From Ziziphus jujuba (lineage: Eukaryota > Streptophyta > Magnoliopsida > Rosales > Rhamnaceae), in the NCBI RefSeq assembly GCF_031755915.1, contig NC_083384.1, positions 27,756,001 to 27,820,000 on the forward strand: a DNA stretch of 64,000 bases, read 5' to 3'. Under the pieces are notes generated by a model. That model saw nothing but the letters and a program-made list of their open reading frames with translations. It made no database searches and was not told the origin of the DNA. Position numbers and translations under genes: made by a program. Shown here piece after piece: positions 38,814-50,456 of the stretch (positions are counted from its first letter, which is position 1; each line of letters opens with the position of its first letter).

Positions 38814-39713
38814 GGGTTTTTTTGGGAAAAATAGCCACTGTTTTTTGAAGAAAATAGCAAAGTTTTTTTTTTTTTTTTTAAAAAAAAAAAACTAGCCAGT
38901 TATGGACAAAAAAGTCATTGACTAAATTTAAAATTACAAAATGTTGTTTCTCTCACCCTTCTCTTTTTCTCCCTTCTCCAATAAGCACCGGTTTTCTTTT
39001 GAAAAAAACATTTTCACTTTGATATCGATCCCCTTGGCATTTCATCTAGTTTCACTCCTTTTTTCTCACATTGTCTCACCTTCGAAGCTTAAATCAAGTA
39101 AAAATTTAGATATGGGCATGTCTTATATTTTCTCCTTGGCAAATGTTATATTTTCTTACTTTCTTTAAGATTTTTTTGATATGGGTATGTAATAAATTAG
39201 TTTATAAGCTTTTATATTTACATTTAAAGATACTTAGATGATATATGGTATAAAGATAGTGGAAAAATTGTATGGATATGAAAAATCAAGAAATTTTGTA
39301 AAAGCGGAGGAAAATTGGAGAAAAGATGAATTTTCGCCATTTTTCGTCAGTTTGTCAGTTTTTGCTAGTTTTTTTCTACCAGTTTTCTGCTAATTTTCCT
39401 CTAGTAGGAAAACGTAATATTTGGCCAAAAAAAAAAAAAAAAACAAAAGCGGTTTTTTTGGAACAGTTAATATGTTTATTCAATATTATTCATATTTTTA
39501 TATATTTATTAATTTAGTTTAACGTTATTCATTTAATTTTATAGTAAAATGGAAGATGACGATATTGTAATTGCGGTTTTATACAATGGAACATTAGTAG
39601 AAAATGATGGTGGTCATTGGGAGTATCAAAATGGTAAAAGTGTAATGGTTTCTGTTGGTAAAAGATGCACAAAATCAAAGTTAGAGGATAAGATTTTCAA
39701 TTCTATTGAGATA

Positions 39714-39755
39714 GATCGAAATGAATATTTGCTAGACCGAAATGAATATTTGTTA
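39714..39755 (+). repeat. 21-bp in-frame tandem duplication in the transposase
   Basis: Two near-identical 21-bp units (39714-39734, 39735-39755; two differences) encode DRNEYLL twice. The duplication keeps the frame. Confidence 0.85.
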
Positions 39756-39784
39756 AAGCTAAAATGGATATATGGACGGTCTGC

Positions 39785-39789
39785 AGAAA
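39785..39789. repeat. Left target duplication of the solo LTR
   Basis: AGAAA before the LTR corresponds to GGAAA (42060-42064) after it, with one substitution. Five base pairs is the usual size for LTR retrotransposons. Removing the LTR and one copy restores the transposase reading frame. Confidence 0.75.
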
Positions 39790-42059
39790 TGTAACACCCC
39801 GTCCCAAATCACACCAGAATCCGTGCACGTTGACCGAGGTTGACCGTTGACCGAGTGGGTCAAAAGTTGACTTTTTGCTCCAGTTGGAATTTCCAGTTGA
39901 CCAGGGTACCGTGGCGAAGTGCATGACGCCTTGAGTTCGTAAACTAGCAGCACGTCGAAAACAGAGCTACGGTTTGAAAGTTATGGGCAAAACAAGTTGA
40001 AGTGCCAATAGTCCAAAAGGTGCTGGGAGTTGACTTTTTCTTGTTGTGTAATTTTGAGTTGATTCTTGTATGGTTGTAAAGTACTCGTCGATACGAGTTC
40101 ATAGACTAGCGGCACGCTTAAATCGGATGTTTGGTTAAAAAGTTATGGACGTTTGAAATTCGCCGAATACCGTATTATTTTATTATATCTGGCTTAAGTG
40201 CACAGTGAAACGCCATGTGTCAGCTTCTGATTGGTCCACGTGGCATGAACAGTGCCACACAGTGGCTTTTATTGGATAAAATTCTCGGGGAAGAGAGAGA
40301 AAGAGAGAGAGGAGAGAGAAGGAGAGAGAGAGAGTCCGACTGGCGCAGGAATTTTTCAAATTTTCCGGCTGAATTACTATACATGCACCGGCCAGCAAGC
40401 TTCCCCTCCCCATTTCCGGAAAAACCTCAAATTTTCACGGCGATCGGCCACCGGACGCGCCCGGATCGGACGTTCGAAGATCGGCGGCGAGTTTTTCCCT
40501 CCACCGCTGGCCACCGCCAATCGACCCACTTCTGGCCATTTTTCGGCCACACGCGCCTGACACCCATCATCCTCTCCTCAAGTCCGACCGACCCACCAAG
40601 TTTCACGGCCATCGGACCACCGACGCGCCGGGATCGGAGCGTTTTCCGGCGAGGGGCCGGAAATCTTCAAACCGTGATTTCTCCGCTGTCCGGCCTCCGT
40701 TTGCCTCACCGCCGGTCCCGTTGGGTTGCTCTCCCCATGATCTACAAGTCTACAAAAAATCACAGCCAATGGCCACCGCACGTGCCGCCGCCGGAGACGG
40801 TTGCCGGTGACCGGGGCGGCTCGCCGGAAAGTACTGTTCCGGCGAGTATCCAGTTTCCCAGCCGGCTCCAGTCCACTGTGTTCGACCTCCTGAACCCGAA
40901 TCCGGCATCCGTTTCCACCAATTCGCGACGGTTTGGGAGAATTGTGGAGCCGAAACCCAAAAAATTTTCCGGCGAAATTCCGACCCCGTCGGGTCCAATC
41001 ATCGGAAATTAACACCGAATCTGTGATCACCATCACTCGAGCTTCGATTTGGTATATAATTCGTAAATTTTAGATATCGTTTGGTGTTCGCTCCCTAGGT
41101 ACCCATTTGGGAATTTATCCGAATAAAATATTAATATTTGTGGTTTGGTGTACTGTGTATGTTTTAGGTGCACGTGCGAGTAGCGGAGTCGATCCTACGG
41201 AGGATCTTGATTGAGATACGTGCATAAGGTGAGTGACCCACCTTTGAATAAATTTTGGGAATTTAATTGGCGAATATTATGTGTGATTTAAATATTTGGA
41301 ATTTAATTTCTTAAATTGGTTTAATTTTCTCTTTACTTAATTATTCAATAAATTAATTTCCTTTAAATTAAAATTGTCGGATGCTTGACTTATTATATTC
41401 TATTTGATATTTAGTGAATTAATTGATGTCTTGGTTTTCGGGAAATACGAACAAAGGGTTTTGTGAAAAGGTTTTTAAAGGGAAACTTTTCCAACTGAGA
41501 GAATTGTAAGGGTTTTGAGAGAAATTATTATTTCCAAATAATTATTATTTATCTACTTATTACCGTGGTATTATATTGTTTAGTAGATAGGGTCACTCAC
41601 TGAGATGATTAGCATCTCACACTCTTAAATTCCGTTCCCCTAGGTCCAGGTTGGAGACGTTGATTGTCCGGGGCTCTCAGTTCGTTGCCGAAGGTTCAAG
41701 AAGTTTTTCTTCCCTTTTTCCTCTCGAACTTGTATTGCTTCTTTATCTGCCATTTTATAAATTCCACATTTATTGTATAATGCTCTGTATACTGTATTGG
41801 ACGTATAGTTGTTCTTTATTTATGCACTGAGTTGCTGCTGTTGTTATTTGAAGTGCTGAAATTTGTGGAACCATTTGTAGTTTCGTGGGAGGAATAAAGG
41901 GATGAGTATAGAAGTGTGTTTTCAGTGCAGGTAATTTGTGGTAAGTCCTACCCTTAGGGGAGGTGCTGCCGGATTTTCCGTTGGAAGATTCGGTGGTATT
42001 TCCCTGGGATCAGGGCTTGTCTAGGGTTCCGGGGAAGAAATTCTAGACGGGTCCTGACA
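39790..42059. mobile_element. Solo LTR of an LTR retrotransposon, 2270 bp
   Basis: The segment starts TGTAACACCCCGTCCC and ends GGGTCCTGACA, so it has the TG...CA ends of an LTR. It interrupts the transposase coding sequence and has a 5-bp target duplication with one mismatch. No primer binding site, gag or pol sequence follows, so it is a solo LTR left by recombination between the two LTRs. Length and the TGTAACACCCC start resemble plant Ty3/gypsy LTRs (inference). The left part is rich in TTGACC motifs; a G/C-rich block at about 40380-41000 opens long frames on both strands that I regard as non-coding. Orientation cannot be settled. Confidence 0.85.
39830..39902. promoter_or_regulatory. Cluster of six W-box cores at the LTR start
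   Basis: TTGACC at 39830, 39840, 39847 and 39897, TTGACT at 39867 and GGTCAA (the complement) at 39858, all in 73 bp. TTGAC(C/T) is the binding site of WRKY factors. In an LTR the U3 region carries the promoter, so WRKY-driven expression of the parent retrotransposon is a reasonable guess. Confidence 0.55.
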
Positions 42060-43275
42060 GGAAAAGTTGGATCTTACAGAAATATGCAATGATAGGGATG
42101 TGAAATGCTTTCTTCAAGAAGTGAGGAATGGAGGGATGATAATGATGCGACTTCCATTGTATGTTGAGGTGATTTCAAAAGTTGAACATGTATCTAGAAA
42201 TGTTCATAAAACAACCTTTGCTTCAGATAGTAGGAGTAATCTTCATTTTTTTGCTTGCCCTCTAATTGGTGTCCGCAACAAACGTAACTTACAAAATAAA
42301 CTGAATATCTATTACATGCATGAAAATAAAGGGTTTAAAGTGACAAGGTCAACTACATAACGATATGAGGTTATATGTTTGGAAAATACTTGTAAATGGC
42401 GACTACGTGCAACCAAATTTAAAAATGGAGAAATATTTGTTGTGAGAATTTTTGATAATGTACACAGTTGCTCGTTAAATATCGTGCATCGAGAACATAA
42501 GCAGGCGAGTAGCCGAGTTATCGAACAATGTATCAAATATAAATATGAAGGGATTGCACGTGTTTACAAACCCAAAGAAATTTAACATGATTTTCTGCAA
42601 AAATATAAAGTGAATATAAGCTACAACAAAGCATGGAGAGGTAAAGGGTATGCACTTAACAGTTAGGGGATCTCCAGAGGAGAATTTTGCTAACTTGCTT
42701 GCCTATTGTTATGAGTTAATGTCGAAGAATCCTGTGACTCTTACACGTATCAAAACAAATGAAAATAACAATTTTGTATATTTCTTTATGGCGATTGGAG
42801 CATGTATTAGAGGATTTATATCCTACATAAAACCTATGTTGGCTATTGATGCGACTATTTTGAAAGGAAAATACAAAGTGTACAACTATATTGCATCAGG
42901 CATAGATTGCAATAAGCAAATATAGCTTTTGGCTTTCGGCGTTGGAGATAGAGAGAACGAGTAAACATATACATGGTTTTTCCAAAACCTCAAGGATGCC
43001 ATTGGAGATTTTCCAGATTTGGTGTTTGTGAGTTATAGACACCCCGCTATTGAAAAAACAATACGCAAAGTTTTTTTCAGTGCCTACCATAGGCTGTGCA
43101 CGTACCACATAAGCAGAAATATTAAAGCAAATGGACATGCGAAAGATGAAACAATAATACAATATTTCATGCTCGCAGCTAATGCATATTTTGTTGAAGA
43201 TTTTGAGTTTTATATGAGGCAAATTGAGGCAAAAGACAGTAGGGCTACCCAGTATATCTGATTATGTAACCCTAC

Positions 43276-43509
43276 AAGGTGGACACGTTCTCTTCTCCAT
43301 ATAGAAAGTACACTATCATGATTACCACTATTTCAGAAAGCCTGAATAGTATTTTGCTAGATGCTAGAGAGATGCCAATAGTAGCATTAATTAAGGTGGG
43401 CACGTTCTCTTCTCCATATAGAAGGTACACTATCATGACCACCAATATTGCAGAAAACTTGAATGGTATTTTGCTAGATGCTAGAGAGATGCCAATAGTA
43501 CCATTAATT
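43276..43509 (+). repeat. 117-bp in-frame tandem duplication in the transposase
   Basis: Units 43276-43392 and 43393-43509 each encode 39 residues running from TFSSPYR through LLDAREMPIV. They differ at a small number of sites. The second unit flows into the normal downstream sequence (EHIRDRLQ). Confidence 0.9.
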
Positions 43510-44389
43510 GAGCACATACGTGATCGACTGCAAATATGGTTTTATGAGCGACAAACTGCAGGTGTAAAATTGACGAAATCTGTGAATGACCATATAAAAG
43601 AGCAACTCAAACTCCGCAATTTGGAAAACTACATGTGAAGGTCGTTAATATGCATGAGTTTCTTATGGAAGGTGGGAGTTTGAGAGGCACAATTAACTTC
43701 TAATAAAAAACATGCTTATGCAAAGTTTTCGATCTTGATCAATATCCATGTAATCATTGTATTGCTGCTTACAGAGAACGCAAAATTACTCCTTATGGCA
43801 TGTGTTCTCACTACTATACTGCGAATGCATATCGTACAGCTTATGTTGAGTCCATTTATCCTGTGTTAGATGAAACACAGTGGCATGCTCTGGATGACGT
43901 GTCAAATCGTATTATTTTTCCACTGAGATGAACACGTAGGCGAGCCGGTAGGCCGAGAATGCAATGCATATCATTTCAAGGTGAAAATGTTATTGGACGT
44001 AGATGTTGGACATTATAGACAGAGATATACGAATCCATTGTCTTATGGTTTGAATTAGAAAGTTTTAATTTAGTGTTATGGTTTAATATCTTTTGATAAT
44101 TATTTCATATCTTGGATATTATATTTTCTACTCGATGGTTATAATGTATTTATGTTGTGACAATGATATAGTACGTATTTAGCAATTTTTTTTTAAAGTA
44201 TTTAATCCTAAATGAAAAGAAGCATTCTGTAGTTGATTTTGAATCTTTAGTTTATATCTCATTTTATGAAATGTCCAAATGATTTTGAAAAGAAAAATAA
44301 ATATATATCATTTTTTTCTTTTCTTTCAATTGGTTATTGATTTTAAAAGTCAATACATTTTTTGTTAAATCCATCTTCATCTTATATAA

Positions 44390-45010
44390 TATTTGTCTTC
44401 ACTCTTAATTTTTTTACCCCAATATTAATTTAAATAATCTATTAGAAATTTATTTTCCAAGTGGAGGAAATTAGTTTCCGATAGGAGCAAATATTTTCTG
44501 ACATTTTCCAATAGGAGAAAATGTTTTCCGATAGGAGGAAAATTATCCAGGAGCTTGAATTGAGCTGCATATAAGGGGTTTGTGCAAATTGGAATTCTAA
44601 TAAACATGTCACATTTTGTAGACAGTTAATTAGATATCTTTTACATGAAAATCCATTATTATCTTTGATAAATAAACATCAAAATAATCCATCATTACCT
44701 TTAAATTTAAATCCATTGGACTTCCATTCACTAGGTTCATAACGTAGTTTGTCTCCACTCTCCTTTTTTTCACCTCAATATTAATTTACTCATCTATTGG
44801 AACTTGATTTTCCAACTGGAGAAAATTAGTTTTCGACAGGAGGAAAATGTTTTTGATGGGAGGAAAATGTTTCCGCTTGGAGAAAAAATTTTCGACCAGC
44901 AGAAAAATTTACAGAAGCTGTAATTGAACTAGATGTAAGAGATTTGTGCCTAATGGAATTCTAATAAATAAACATGACACATTTTCTATAAGATAAATTA
45001 GTTTTCCTTA
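44390..45010. repeat. Diverged tandem repeat with GGAGGAAAA motifs, period about 360 bp
   Basis: Two units (about 44390-44745 and 44746-45010) share 'tttgtct.cactct', 'caatattaattta' (44421 and 44777), several copies of gGAGGAAAAt-like motifs, and 'ggaattctaataaa' (44591 and 44955). A related motif cluster lies on the other side of the transposase near 39300-39415. It lies wholly inside the MULE. Confidence 0.65.
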
Positions 45011-47560
45011 CCTTAAAACACATCATTATCTATACATAAGAGCAAACTAACAATTGACTTCAACATCATATAAAAATTTCCTTATAGTTGGCAAAGATAT
45101 CTCCATACCAAGCAGAATCCGGCAGAGCAAATTTCAACCTATACCATGTATTGTCCTATATCCAATCTGCTTTCCTACTTCTATTCCTTGATTGGCCAAA
45201 CCAAATTAGTGATAAAGCCTAGCCCTTGGGCCACCATGATCCTAATTATATAAGAATCCAATATTCAAACATGTCAAATCAATATCCAATATCAATAATT
45301 ACATAGTATTAGCATCCAGTATCAACCATAATATCCAACATCACAAGCGGTATAACATATATAATAAATTTTCAAAACCACACATCCAGAAATCATCATA
45401 TGCAATAAATGGGCAAAAATAACATGTTTAAAATGTTCAATTTATATATCCAAAAAAATTATAAATCTTAGATTTCGCAAAAATCAAGTAAAATACTGAG
45501 AGTACCATTATACTTAATATGCCAATATAAATAATTGCTCTGGCCAATTTAGTTTAGCAATAATAGTTTAAATATTTTTTGCTAATAAAAATCTCACTCA
45601 CAGTTTTTGCCACACCGAAGTCGTGTCCATGTAGCACTCATCTCTATAGTCACTAATAATTGCTCCTTACCATAGGGAATAAAAAATAATTGTATTAAAT
45701 ACTATTTGAAAATACCTAAAAATATTACTAATAAATAAATACGTAGCCAAAATAAAAAATACACAATTTCCATGTCATCACAGCCACCTCAACACTGAGA
45801 CACCTTAGCACGCCACATGAAATACCATATCATGACCATGGCCGCATCATCATCTTCTACAATACCACTTCCAAACCCAATTTCCCATATCTTCAACATT
45901 CAAGAATTTCAACTTCAATCTTCAGGCTATATCTATTAAAATTAGAACTCATGACTTCAAAATGGAGGAGATTTGAAGGGCCAAGATATTGTACGTCTAC
46001 ATGAGGAAAAACAAATATATAAATTAAGGATACCAGATATTAGGTGCAAAGAATCTTGAATACATGCAAAAAAGAAGAATACATGCAAATGAAAACCAAA
46101 AAATAAGCAGAAACTTGCACATATAAATTAGAGCTCTCTTCTTGTACACTCCAAAAGATATGTGAAAATCCAGGATTTATGAAACATCAGATATACACTT
46201 GCGATCACTCATAGCATGCATTGTTACAAACTCTATCCATAATAGAACATCAGCTTCTTAAAGAACTATAGGACTTGATAAAGACATACTTACAAATCTT
46301 GCAGTCAATATAGCTTATGATGATACTTATGCTCTACAGTATAAATAAAATCATATATTGCGGAGGCATATAACCAAAATATCATTCATAATAAAAAGAA
46401 AACCATGAAAGCAATCACTATATGAAGCAACTAATATACAAGTCAGCAACAAAAAGTCATATGCTGATCACCATGTGTACATGAAATGCACCCATAATAT
46501 TTCATCTATATTTGTTATCAGCAATCAACTCAATTGTTTTTCATCCCCTTCTCTATAAGGAAATAAGAACCTACCATGACTTAGTAAGGATACATTTTAT
46601 AGGTTAGCATATAGAGTACATTGGATTTTTTTAAAAAGACACAATCAATGATAACTATGGCTCTTTGCAATTTAAATTGCTAGCTACATACATATTTATA
46701 AATGCATTCTGAAAAGCAAAATTTGAATATGAAATCCTGAAGCTGCATAAATTAAAAAGCTATTTGCTATCATGAAATCCTATGGCTAACTTGATTTAAA
46801 TAGTGTAATATATAATATAAAAAAAATAGTGTATAAAAAATGTGAAAAAGTAATTGCAAAGTCAAAGCACAGCGACAAATTGACTTGTAAAAAAAAAAAA
46901 AAAGATTGGAATTGCTTCTACTTTGTTCAAACTTCTAATGGACATGTTCATACAGATGTGAAACACAAAAATAAAAAAAATAAACTTGGATAGGTTGGAG
47001 GTAACACATCAAAATATAAAGCCATTTTAGAATGGCTTTTTTTCCCCCCAATTATATACCATATCTATTGCATTATGATGATTATCCCATTAAGTATAAA
47101 AAGGCCTAAAACCAAGAGCTTCAACATAACTTTCGGAACATTATGGTCATTTTAGTGCCCAAAACAAAATACCAATTGCAACAATGTAATAATGATCCTG
47201 TATTCCATGAGGGCAAAAGCACTCTAAAATTTTCAAACAATAACAACTATGAGAAAATAAATAAATAAGTAAATAATAAAACAAAATCCAATAAACCATA
47301 GAAGAATCCTATCTTTCAGTAAGCAAATGAAATGTACTAGAAATACGAAGGAATTGAAGCAGAGCTTAATGAATTATTAAATAAAATGATGACAATGAAT
47401 AAACAAAAAGCTACAAGGATTACAAGGGACAAAGGGACGGCGAGGATGAAGATTGCTTCTGGCTCTTGATGGGACGATGGAGGTACGAGGATGACATCGG
47501 CAATTGGCAATGGTGAAGTGGTCATAGTGGCTACTGGAGATTATTATTCTTCGAAAGGGA
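45011..47560. other. MULE interior without recognisable gene
   Basis: About 2.5 kb between the transposase remnant and the right terminal region. It is slightly less AT-rich than the flanks. On the minus strand there is a proline- and serine-containing frame of 62 codons (47337-47525), but I could not match it to a family. It may be captured host DNA or decayed element sequence. Confidence 0.5.
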
Positions 47561-47599
47561 AAGGGAAAGTAGAGGGGAAAAAAAAAGAAAAAAGAAAAA

Positions 47600-47830
47600 A
47601 CTAGAATGCGTTTTGGATGGAAAGGGGGAAAGTAGAGAAAAACAACCTTAGAATATGGTTAAAGTGGCAACAGCGATGATGTTTTTGAAAGGGAAAGAGA
47701 AAATAGAGAAAAAAAAAAAAAAAACCCTAGAATGTGTTTTGGATGGGAAAGGGGAAAGTAGAGGGGAAAAAAAAAAACCTAGAATGCGTTTTGGAAGGGA
47801 AAAGGGAAAAATAGAGAAAAAAAAAAAACT
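47600..47830. repeat. Subterminal tandem repeat of the MULE right end
   Basis: Units beginning CTAGAATG(C/T)GTTTTGGA and followed by a purine-rich GGGAAAGGGGAAAGTAGAG block and an A tract recur near 47602, 47728 and 47780, with a weaker one near 47649. The spacing is about 50-75 bp. Confidence 0.7.
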
Positions 47831-47880
47831 AAAAAAACAAAACAAAGGGTATTTTAGTCATGATGAAACAAAAGTTGGCT

Positions 47881-47927
<47 letters not shown>

Positions 47928-47978
47928 GTTATATTTCAACAATTGAATCGGAAAGTGATTACTTTTCAAAAAAAACCC

Positions 47979-47987
47979 AAGGAAAAA
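47979..47987. repeat. Right 9-bp target site duplication of the MULE
   Basis: AAGGAAAAA, identical to 38805-38813, immediately after the right terminal repeat ending CCC. Confidence 0.75.
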
Positions 47988-50456
47988 TATCTCTCTCATG
48001 TGGTAGATGGAACTCTTCCACCACGACAAGGAGGAAATGATATAATACACATTGTATCAGAGCAGGTCATAGCTGCATATGCACAAAAAAATAAAAATAA
48101 AAACCATCTATAGAGAAAAACTTAATTTTCCAAGAAAGACCTTGAATCCTGGGCTTATTTTCCCAGTACAAATCATGTCCATTATGGTAATTTTTCTACA
48201 AGCTTAAGATAGAAGTCAATGACTTGGAATGAACTCTATTGCTAGTTGGTAGTATTCTTTAGTTAGGACCTTTGTTTAACTTAGATTCCCAGTGAAAGTG
48301 TAAAAAAAAAAAAAAAAAAACATCAAAAGGGTAAAATATTCTATTTGGGAGAAAGAAAGATTAAAGAATAGCAATCTCCCTACGATGATAATGATAAATA
48401 GAGTAGATGGAAATTTACCGGACTGATATATATGTAAGCTGTGTTGATGAGCAAACTCAGTATGGAACAAACTCAATATAGCCCAAACTTTAAATTAAAA
48501 GTCAAAACACGAGAGATTATTAGAAGGAGAAGTACCAAGACCTATAAAACAACTTAATTTTTCCATGCAATGAACCCTAGAGGACTTTAAACCTAGGGAT
48601 AATTTTTCCAGTACAAATCAAGTCCATTATGCTAATTTTTCTACAAGCTTGAGACATATGTTAGTTATTTGGAATGAAATCTATTGCTACTTAGACGTAT
48701 TCTTTAGGAGCTTTGTTTAACTTAGAAGCCCAGTGAGACCGCAAAGAAAACTCTCACATAAAAATTAACATACAACTGGTAAAAGATTCTATATGGAAAA
48801 AAAGAAAAAAAGAGAGATTAAAGAATAGCAATCTGTCTATGATGGTAATGATAAATAGAGTATATGGGAATTTACTACAATGATATTTATGAGGTATGTT
48901 GATGTACAAACTCAGTATGGAACAAACTGAATATAGCCCGAACTTTGAATTCAAAGTCAAAACATAGGAGATTATAAGAAGAAGTACCAAGATCTATAAC
49001 AATTACTGGTTATTAGAAGAAGTACTCAAGACTTATAACAATTACCGGAAATCTCTGTTTAACTATAACTGCCACTCAAACTAGGCATCTTTACTCAAAC
49101 ATTTTGAAAAGCATTTGAAAAATCTCTACCATAACCTACACCCAAGGGGTGGATCAGGTGGTAGGAAACCGACGAACCTATTACACCTACTTGCAGAAGT
49201 TGCGGATTCAATTCTTAACAAGCTCCATCTGAAGTTTAGTATGGATTCCACATGCTAAGTATTGTAGGAAAGGATAATAGGAACAGCTGGACGATAGTGG
49301 ATTGGACAGTTTGTGGACTTCTGCATAATTATAAAAACACAGCTACTAATGGTCTACAGTTACCTAAAATCTGAACTGAAAATACTCACCAAAAATCTAC
49401 TTTTTATTATTTACGAAAAAAAATCTCTACCATAACCTTCCCATGGCCCTTCCATGCTTGCCATACCCCAACATACTTTTAGATGGCTGAAAGCCCAAAT
49501 ATTCAGTTCTAAAGTTTTAGGATGGAGGCCCATGACGATAGTCTTTTTCTTTCTGATTTAGAATAGAAACGCTTTAGTATCAACAATGATGAACAAAATA
49601 ATGAAAAGTAATCGTATAGCTCGAATAAGTTACTGGAATGGATTATAAAATTCCTTGAGTTTTTAGTTTATTTTATTTCTTCAGTCCAGACAATTGATAT
49701 ATACCATCCACAAGTAAGAAATGCTGCACCATGTTGGCTTCGATACTAATACACTTTATTTTCCTTTCATATTTACAAATCTAAAGTAAACGAGTCCTAA
49801 ATCACAAGATAGATCCTCTGCATATTAGAAGGTAAAGCAGTTCAACCACGATGGATGAAATGCAGAATTTGAGTAGACAATATGACATATAAGGTTAACT
49901 GCTTTCCATGTAACAAATATATTTTTTGGATACGGTAGCATCAACCTGTATTGAACAAGCAATGTCATAATACATAGAACTAAATCTTTTCATTTTTTAT
50001 TTTATTTTATTTTATTTTTTTATTTTTTTGGGTAATCAAATCAGACGCCTTATTTGCTGTTCTTGACACCTTAACAAACTGGCATAAACGAGCAGTCTTT
50101 CTGATGCCTCAAACAAGAATCCCCCTATTTCCCAATTGCAACTATTCAGCCCTTTATTCATTCCTTGCATCAGCCCTACCCTATCTGAATCCTTGGTATA
50201 TATTTATATGAACACACAGAGAGCAACAAATTTATACATCTTCATAAGATGATTCAGAGTCAGAGACAGCAAATTGTAGAACTGAGCTCAATCTCATGGA
50301 ATAAAAATCTTTGTATAAAAAATTACAATCGATATAATTTACAGATTGAATTAAATTGACAACTCATTTACAAAATTCCATGGATACACAACAACAATTT
50401 GTAATACAATTTCCCTTTTCTGAACCAAAGTCCATTCAGTAAAACCTTTTTCGAGA
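47988..50456. other. Intergenic region between the MULE and the BTB gene
   Basis: It contains a diverged tandem duplication (about 48115-49020). The last 200-250 bp before 50457 are probably the BTB gene's 3' UTR. No gene was recognised. Confidence 0.65.
48115..49020. repeat. Diverged tandem duplication, period about 450 bp
   Basis: The units about 48115-48560 and 48561-49020 are alignable nearly throughout: 'cagtacaaatca.gtccattatg' (48164 and 48609), 'ttctacaagctt', 'ctttgtttaactta', 'aaagaatagcaatct', 'gatgataatgataaatagagta', 'gaacaaact.aatatagcc' (48465 and 48920). The offset of 445-455 bp reflects small indels. Confidence 0.85.

Larger units (their letters stand above)
39549..44018 (+). 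pseudogene. MuDR-type MULE transposase, disrupted
   Basis: The N-terminal part (39549-39789) has the MULE N-terminal look (VLYNGTLVENDGGHWEY). The frame stops at the LTR and resumes exactly after it (42065 on). Then follow the MuDR zinc-binding/plant transposase domain (YEVICLENTCKWRLRATK, about 42364-42585), the DDE core (LAIDATILKGKY with the first Asp at 42848-42850; CTYHISRNI; about 42780-43260) and a SWIM zinc finger (CKVFDLDQYPCNHCIAAYRE, about 43717-43776). The C-terminus has RRAGRPR. Stops occur near 42358, 42583, 42922, 42961, 43260, 43636 and 43929, with frameshifts. The second catalytic Asp (S-D-R-H in the family) is Tyr at 43034-43036. Tandem duplications of 21 bp and 117 bp are present. 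It is clearly non-functional. Confidence 0.9.
38814..47978 (+). mobile_element. Mutator-like transposable element (MULE), 9165 bp, with nested solo LTR
   Basis: A class II transposon. The terminal inverted repeats start GGGTTTTTTT on both strands, then GGGAAAAATAGCCACT (left) against TGAAAAGTAATCACTT (right complement). They stay alignable through a long poly-A/T segment to CTAGCCA and a GACTAAAAT-type block, so the arms are about 125-135 bp (38814-38940 and about 47845-47978). Identical 9-bp direct repeats flank the element. Inside are a broken MuDR-type transposase, a 2270-bp solo LTR, duplicated GGAGGAAAA-rich segments and 2.5-3 kb of unrecognised DNA (about 45.0-47.5 kb). Without the LTR it is about 6.9 kb. 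It cannot make its own transposase; mobilisation in trans is possible in principle, but the TIR divergence argues it is old. Confidence 0.85.

Noticed and set aside
40215..41036. Long open frames (265 codons on plus, 152 on minus) in the solo LTR
   Set aside because: They lie in a G/C-rich block where stops are rare on all strands. The proteins are low in secondary-structure character, match no family, and overlap each other. LTRs normally carry no gene here.
47337..47525. A small Pro/Val-rich membrane-like protein in the MULE
   Set aside because: Only 62 codons, no family, in an interval with no other coding signal. Kept only as a note on the MULE interior.
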